A DNA stretch of 60,000 bases. Origin: Antedon mediterranea (lineage: Eukaryota > Echinodermata > Crinoidea > Comatulida > Antedonidae). The stretch lies in contig NC_092670.1 of NCBI RefSeq assembly GCF_964355755.1, positions 38,243,795 through 38,303,794 on the forward strand, written 5' to 3'. The notes below the pieces were generated by a model. It did not search any database and had not been told where the DNA came from. It saw only the letters and a list, made by a program, of their open reading frames with translations. Shown here one piece after another: positions 58,501-60,000 of this stretch. Within the stretch, counting starts at the first letter, position 1. Each line of letters begins with the position of its first letter. A program made the translations under genes and the position numbers.

Positions 58501-60000
58501 CTCCAGAATCATTGGCTGTAAAGAGAAAAAAAACAAAACTATACAGGTCACAACAATTATACCACCGGATCTACCATGATTTGTAGTGTAAAGCGAAAAG
58601 GTCTTAAGCTTTGTCTACACTATCAAAGTAGATTGACAAAAAAATGTGATGTACCCAAATGTGGCTGTTTATGTGTGAGTGTTCTATTCTTGCAGTATAA
58701 GATCATTGGTGGTAGTAGTAGTAAGTATTAGTAGAGAGTTTGTGGCAATCCATAAATAATATGATATACAGAAACTAAACCAGAATACAAAAGTCACTCC
58801 TGGGATTGAAAAGCAATCATCCTACCACAAATTTAACTACAATTCATTCAATACTGAAATACTCACCCATGGAAATATTAGCTTTTGCCTTTAATAACAG
58901 CTTCATGCTCTCTTGTTTGTCTTGTATTGCACATAAATGAAGCGGGCTGTTTCCATCTCGCATCTTCACATCTAAATTACGACTATTTTGAACGATAAAA
59001 TCAACGATGTGTAGGTTCCGCTTGCCTTGTTTTTCTACAGCTAAATGCAGTGCCGTTTTTTGCTTCAACTAAAGTAAGATAAATAAAACGATATTTTCAA
59101 AAATTGCAATATTAAACTCTTTCTATTTCAAACAAGTTTTTTATTAGTTTAAATTATTGCCACTTCTCGTCTATTTTAATTTATGTATAGTGCATTGAGA
59201 GCTTGCTTATATGCGCTATATAAGAATGAACTATTATAATTATTATTTATTCTTCATGATTCCAACCTGATCAGAAACTGAAGTTAAGTCGGTTCCATCT
59301 GTAAATACTCGTAGAAGCAACGAGAGATCTGACGTAGTGACAGCTTTCTTTAGATCTTGAAGACTATCCCCTACATTTGCCACTTTCAAAGCATATTTAT
59401 GATCAATATACTTTGCATGGATGAAATCTTTTCTCATCTCCCTAAAAATCAGATGAAAACCAGACAATTATTTGAGTGAGTAAGGTAATTTTTTAATTAT
59501 TTAACTGGAGTTGCTACAGCAACTAAACATACAAGTTTAGTGTAAACCAATTGGTAGGACTCGAAATATATTTTACTTATACTGGGCGACCTCTTCAGTC
59601 AAAGACTGATCTCCCAGAGGGCCCAGTTATGATCAGTGGCTGTGTGTATACTAGTACACCGGGGTAACCCCCCCCCCACTCATCTCAAAAGATGTACTAG
59701 TTCTTTAAAGTGCACATGAGCTAGATGTGTACACTAGACCTACGGTTTATAGTCCTTATCCGAGAAAACTTGTTGTACCACCAGAACCATGGAGCGAGTG
59801 AGCCTTCGAATCCTTGGGGATGTTATGGTTACGTAATTACGATTCCACTGTCTTAACCGGTCTGTCACTCACTAAAGATATATAACTGCGCTCGATCAAC
59901 TTACATTGAACTGCCTTTTACAGGTTTCATGTCCAACTGCAAAGAGCCCTCTAATACCTCGTTAAATGTCGCATTTCCCATTTTTCTAGCAATAACGAGT
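49464..60000 (-). CDS. ASAP: ASAP-type Arf-GAP (SH3, ankyrin and PH domains), C-terminal part, 10 exons
   Basis: ASAP proteins are scaffolding GTPase-activating proteins for Arf at focal adhesions, podosomes and membranes. Exons (minus): 60000-59905 (partial), 59441-59267, 59068-58867, 58515-58325, 57709-57529, 56001-55876, 53688-53584, 52526-52294, 49968-49852, 49535-49464. All phases agree and yield about 498 residues. Seen in order: end of the ArfGAP domain (RKMGNATFNEVLEG), the ASAP-specific FIHAKYIDHKYALKV segment, three ankyrin-type units (KTALHLAVEK, SPLHLCAIQ, ESALDLANR), an acidic FSDDDLDEN hinge, a Pro/Ser-rich linker with PPVPPRR, and the SH3 domain ending at the stop. BAR, PH and the zinc finger of ArfGAP lie past the right edge. 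The linker lacks the LPPKP repeats of vertebrate ASAP1; orthology to ASAP1 versus ASAP2 is not decidable here. Confidence 0.95.
49563..49610. mobile_element. F1 MITE fragment in last ASAP intron
   Basis: AAAAGTGTGGTGTGCCCAAA then TATGGTAGTGATATGACATC. Both ends lost. Confidence 0.7.
49620..49803 (-). repeat. 5S-rRNA-derived SINE-like element
   Basis: The minus strand carries a degraded 5S rRNA from about 49803 to 49725: TACCGCGTTGAAACACCGGT, TCTCGTCAGATCACC, AAGTTAAGCAACATTGGGCC and TGGTTAGAGCTTGG follow the 5S order, including the box A, intermediate element and box C regions of the internal promoter. An unrelated body of about 100 bases follows (49724-49620). This is SINE3-type organisation. 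It sits between the two SH3 exons of ASAP, in the same orientation. A processed 5S pseudogene is the alternative. Confidence 0.75.
49852..49968 (-). CDS. ASAP: ASAP exon, SH3 domain first part
   Basis: KRVKALYDCQADYEDELTFQ then DGEIIIVIGEADKEWW: the ALYDC motif, acidic RT loop (DYEDELTF) and WW pair of an SH3 domain. Very close to human ASAP1 (KTIYDCQADNDDELTF). Acceptor TTTTATTAG, donor GGTGG/GTAAGT. Confidence 0.96.
50168..50488 (-). mobile_element. F2 TTAA-MITE, inverted
   Basis: TTAAAGATGTATTGTCCCCC then AAAAACATGAAAAATGAAGA is the reverse complement of the right end of the other copies. The far end is degraded (ATTCATCAACAAAATTAAAA). Confidence 0.75.
51724..51890. mobile_element. F1 MITE copy in ASAP
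   Basis: TAAAGCCTTGTCTCCACTAT to TTGATAGTGTAGACAGAGCT, with two internal CATATTTG-type units. Confidence 0.84.
52081..52143. mobile_element. F1 MITE, right part
   Basis: TATATGGGCATATCTCA to GATAGTGTAGACAGAGC. It abuts the next F1 copy directly. Confidence 0.75.
52143..52253. mobile_element. F1 MITE copy, short
   Basis: TTCTACACTATAAAACTAGT to GATAGAGTAGACAGAGCTTT. It ends 41 bases from the donor side of the 52294 ASAP exon. Confidence 0.78.
52294..52526 (-). CDS. ASAP: ASAP exon, Pro-rich linker before SH3
   Basis: Begins PPRALSKSTENLPQ and runs through APPAIPVQRQS and RPTCPPPPSPQPQ to YSQ. No folded domain is seen. Acceptor TTATATATAG, donor TCACAA/GTAAGC. Confidence 0.88.
52704..52850. 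mobile_element. F1 MITE copy in ASAP
   Basis: TAAGCTCTCTCTACACTCTC to TTGATAGTGTAGACAGGGCT. Confidence 0.83.
53316..53556. mobile_element. Diverged F1-like sequence
   Basis: AAAGCCCAATTCAGACTATC, GTGTGTGGACAAGGCCC and, further on, ATGCCCAAATATAGACATAT resemble F1 parts with many substitutions. Possibly two old overlapping copies. Confidence 0.4.
53584..53688 (-). CDS. ASAP: ASAP exon, Pro-rich linker
   Basis: GKLDKDDPMPPPLAPKPTCV then HGRPASLHGRPPV, a Pro-rich linker with PPLAPKP. Acceptor TTTGACCTAG, donor GTTA/GTAAGT. The exon is symmetrical (phase 1 both sides), so it could be skipped without a frameshift. Confidence 0.85.
55590..55645 (+). repeat. tRNA-like SINE head (degraded)
   Basis: TGGTATGGTGGTTATAGCAT (box A-like) and AAAGGTTCAATAAG (box B-like) at roughly tRNA spacing, without cloverleaf stems. 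Confidence 0.35.
55876..56001 (-). CDS. ASAP: ASAP exon, linker (GHKRTTSDT)
   Basis: Contains NGHKRTTSDTFINQVLPVPP, resembling the ASAP1 GHKRTLSDPPSPLP segment, so this small exon is a useful orthology anchor. Acceptor ATATCATAG, donor TTACAG/GTATGC, phase 1 on both sides. Confidence 0.9.
56835..57110. repeat. Degenerate 20-35-bp tandem repeat
   Basis: About ten units built on GGAGCTCTAGGCCATCCAAG with AGAAAG spacers, in the ASAP intron between the 57529 and 56001 exon borders. Open for a short stretch on the plus strand, antisense to ASAP. Confidence 0.85.
57529..57709 (-). CDS. ASAP: ASAP exon, Ser/Arg/Pro linker
   Basis: Sixty residues: TTPSRRRPNSVMPSG, HHRSSSDRRDRLQSD and HAPPVPPRR. The last is a class of Pro-rich, Arg-flanked motif that SH3 domains bind. 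Acceptor ATTTTATAG, donor CGAA/GTAAGA. Confidence 0.88.
58148..58294. mobile_element. F1 MITE copy in ASAP
   Basis: GGCTCTGTCTACACTATCAA to TTGATAGTGTAGACTGAAC. It ends about 30 bases from an ASAP exon border (58325). Confidence 0.82.
58325..58515 (-). CDS. ASAP: ASAP exon, last ankyrin unit and acidic hinge
   Basis: GESALDLANRFHFWECKELL, then VDIEWCLST and the acidic run FSDDDLDEN, equivalent to YEWRLLHEDLDESDDD in ASAP2. Acceptor TCTTTACAG, donor ATAGG/GTAAAT. Confidence 0.94.
58604..58665. mobile_element. F1 MITE, left part
   Basis: TTAAGCTTTGTCTACACTAT then CAAAAAAATGTGATGT; truncated. Confidence 0.7.
58867..59068 (-). CDS. ASAP: ASAP exon, ankyrin repeats 1-2
   Basis: KTALHLAVEK, NLHIVDFIVQNSRNLDVK and SPLHLCAIQDKQESMKLLLK are classic ankyrin helices and nearly match ASAP2 (LHIVDFLVQNSGNLD). 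Acceptor TTACTTTAG, donor ATGG/GTGAGT. Confidence 0.95.
59180..59245 (+). repeat. Tail of a dispersed repeat (GCGCTATATAAGAATGAA)
   Basis: GCGCTATATAAGAATGAA is the exact complement of TTCATTCTTATATAGCGC at 11210-11222 inside the split F2 element, so both belong to one dispersed family. Confidence 0.6.
59267..59441 (-). CDS. ASAP: ASAP exon, linker and first ankyrin helix
   Basis: MRKDFIHAKYIDHKYALKVA aligns with family RKDYITAKYIERRYARK. Then LQDLKKAVTTSDLSLLLRVF, the first ankyrin helices. Acceptor ATTTTTAG, donor GATCAG/GTTGGA, a weak donor whose phase 0 fits the next exon. Confidence 0.93.
59572..59755 (-). repeat. Dispersed repeat family F3, copy 3 (inverted)
   Basis: The reverse complement carries the same blocks (GGGCCCTCTGGGAGATCAG, CCCGGTGTACTAG, TGTGCACTTTAAAGAAC). 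Located between the first two ASAP exons of the window. Confidence 0.75.
59905..60000 (-). CDS. ASAP: ASAP exon, end of ArfGAP domain (cut by window edge)
   Basis: Reads ARKMGNATFNEVLEG then KPVKGSSM, aligning with the GNAGFNEIME segment that closes the ArfGAP domain in ASAP2. Donor TTCAAT/GTAAGT, phase 2. The 5' side is outside the window. Confidence 0.9.

Noticed and set aside
1-60000. A new multi-gene defence or biosynthetic system
   Set aside because: All recognisable coding sequence belongs to three conserved animal signalling genes; the rest is intron, spacer and repeats.

Overview
This is a eukaryotic, intron-rich, AT-rich animal window. It holds parts of three conserved metazoan genes, recognised exon by exon from protein similarity and matching splice phases. 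Organism: an invertebrate deuterostome is likely, most plausibly an echinoderm. This is an inference from gene structure, the dense MITE landscape and scattered TAGGCCTAGG-type motifs; nothing here fixes the species.

Layout. (1) 2196-26940, minus: eleven coding exons of a HECW-type (NEDL) HECT E3 ubiquitin ligase, about 946 residues. It runs from the start codon through the HECW N-terminal domain, a C2 domain, a long disordered exon, the first WW domain and the start of the helical region. The second WW and HECT domains lie beyond the left edge. (2) 27-37.5 kb: the head-to-head interval between HECW and PTP4A, filled with mobile elements, including two nested Mutator-like elements with 9-bp target duplications and a 2.06-kb TA-flanked inverted-repeat element. 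(3) 37939-41259, plus: a complete four-exon PTP4A (PRL) phosphatase of 168 residues with C49, D72, C104, R110 and a CCIQ prenylation box, preceded by a probable 5'UTR exon with short upstream ORFs. (4) 41.5-49.4 kb: the tail-to-tail interval between PTP4A and ASAP, with no recognisable gene, a PIF/Harbinger-like MITE, CG-alternating hairpin and direct repeats, and a 30-bp minisatellite. (5) 49464-60000, minus: ten exons of an ASAP-type Arf-GAP, from the end of the ArfGAP domain through ankyrin repeats, a proline-rich linker and the C-terminal SH3 domain. The 5' part lies beyond the right edge.

Repeats dominate the introns. About twenty copies of one short palindromic TA-flanked MITE (ends AGCTCTGTCTACACTATC) are spread through 10-59 kb. 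A second MITE family is flanked by TTAA (ends AGATGTATTGTCCCC). There are several one-off TIR elements, a 5S-rRNA-derived SINE-like sequence inside the last ASAP intron, tRNA-like SINE relics, a near-perfect 77-bp tandem array (ten units) in HECW intron 1, a 22-bp minisatellite starting next to a HECW splice donor, and a canonical G-quadruplex run.

The three genes encode signalling proteins (ubiquitin ligase, prenylated phosphatase, Arf-GAP scaffold) with no sign of functional clustering. I found no convincing new multi-gene system. The most unusual items are the mobile-element architectures and the repeat-splice-site juxtaposition.
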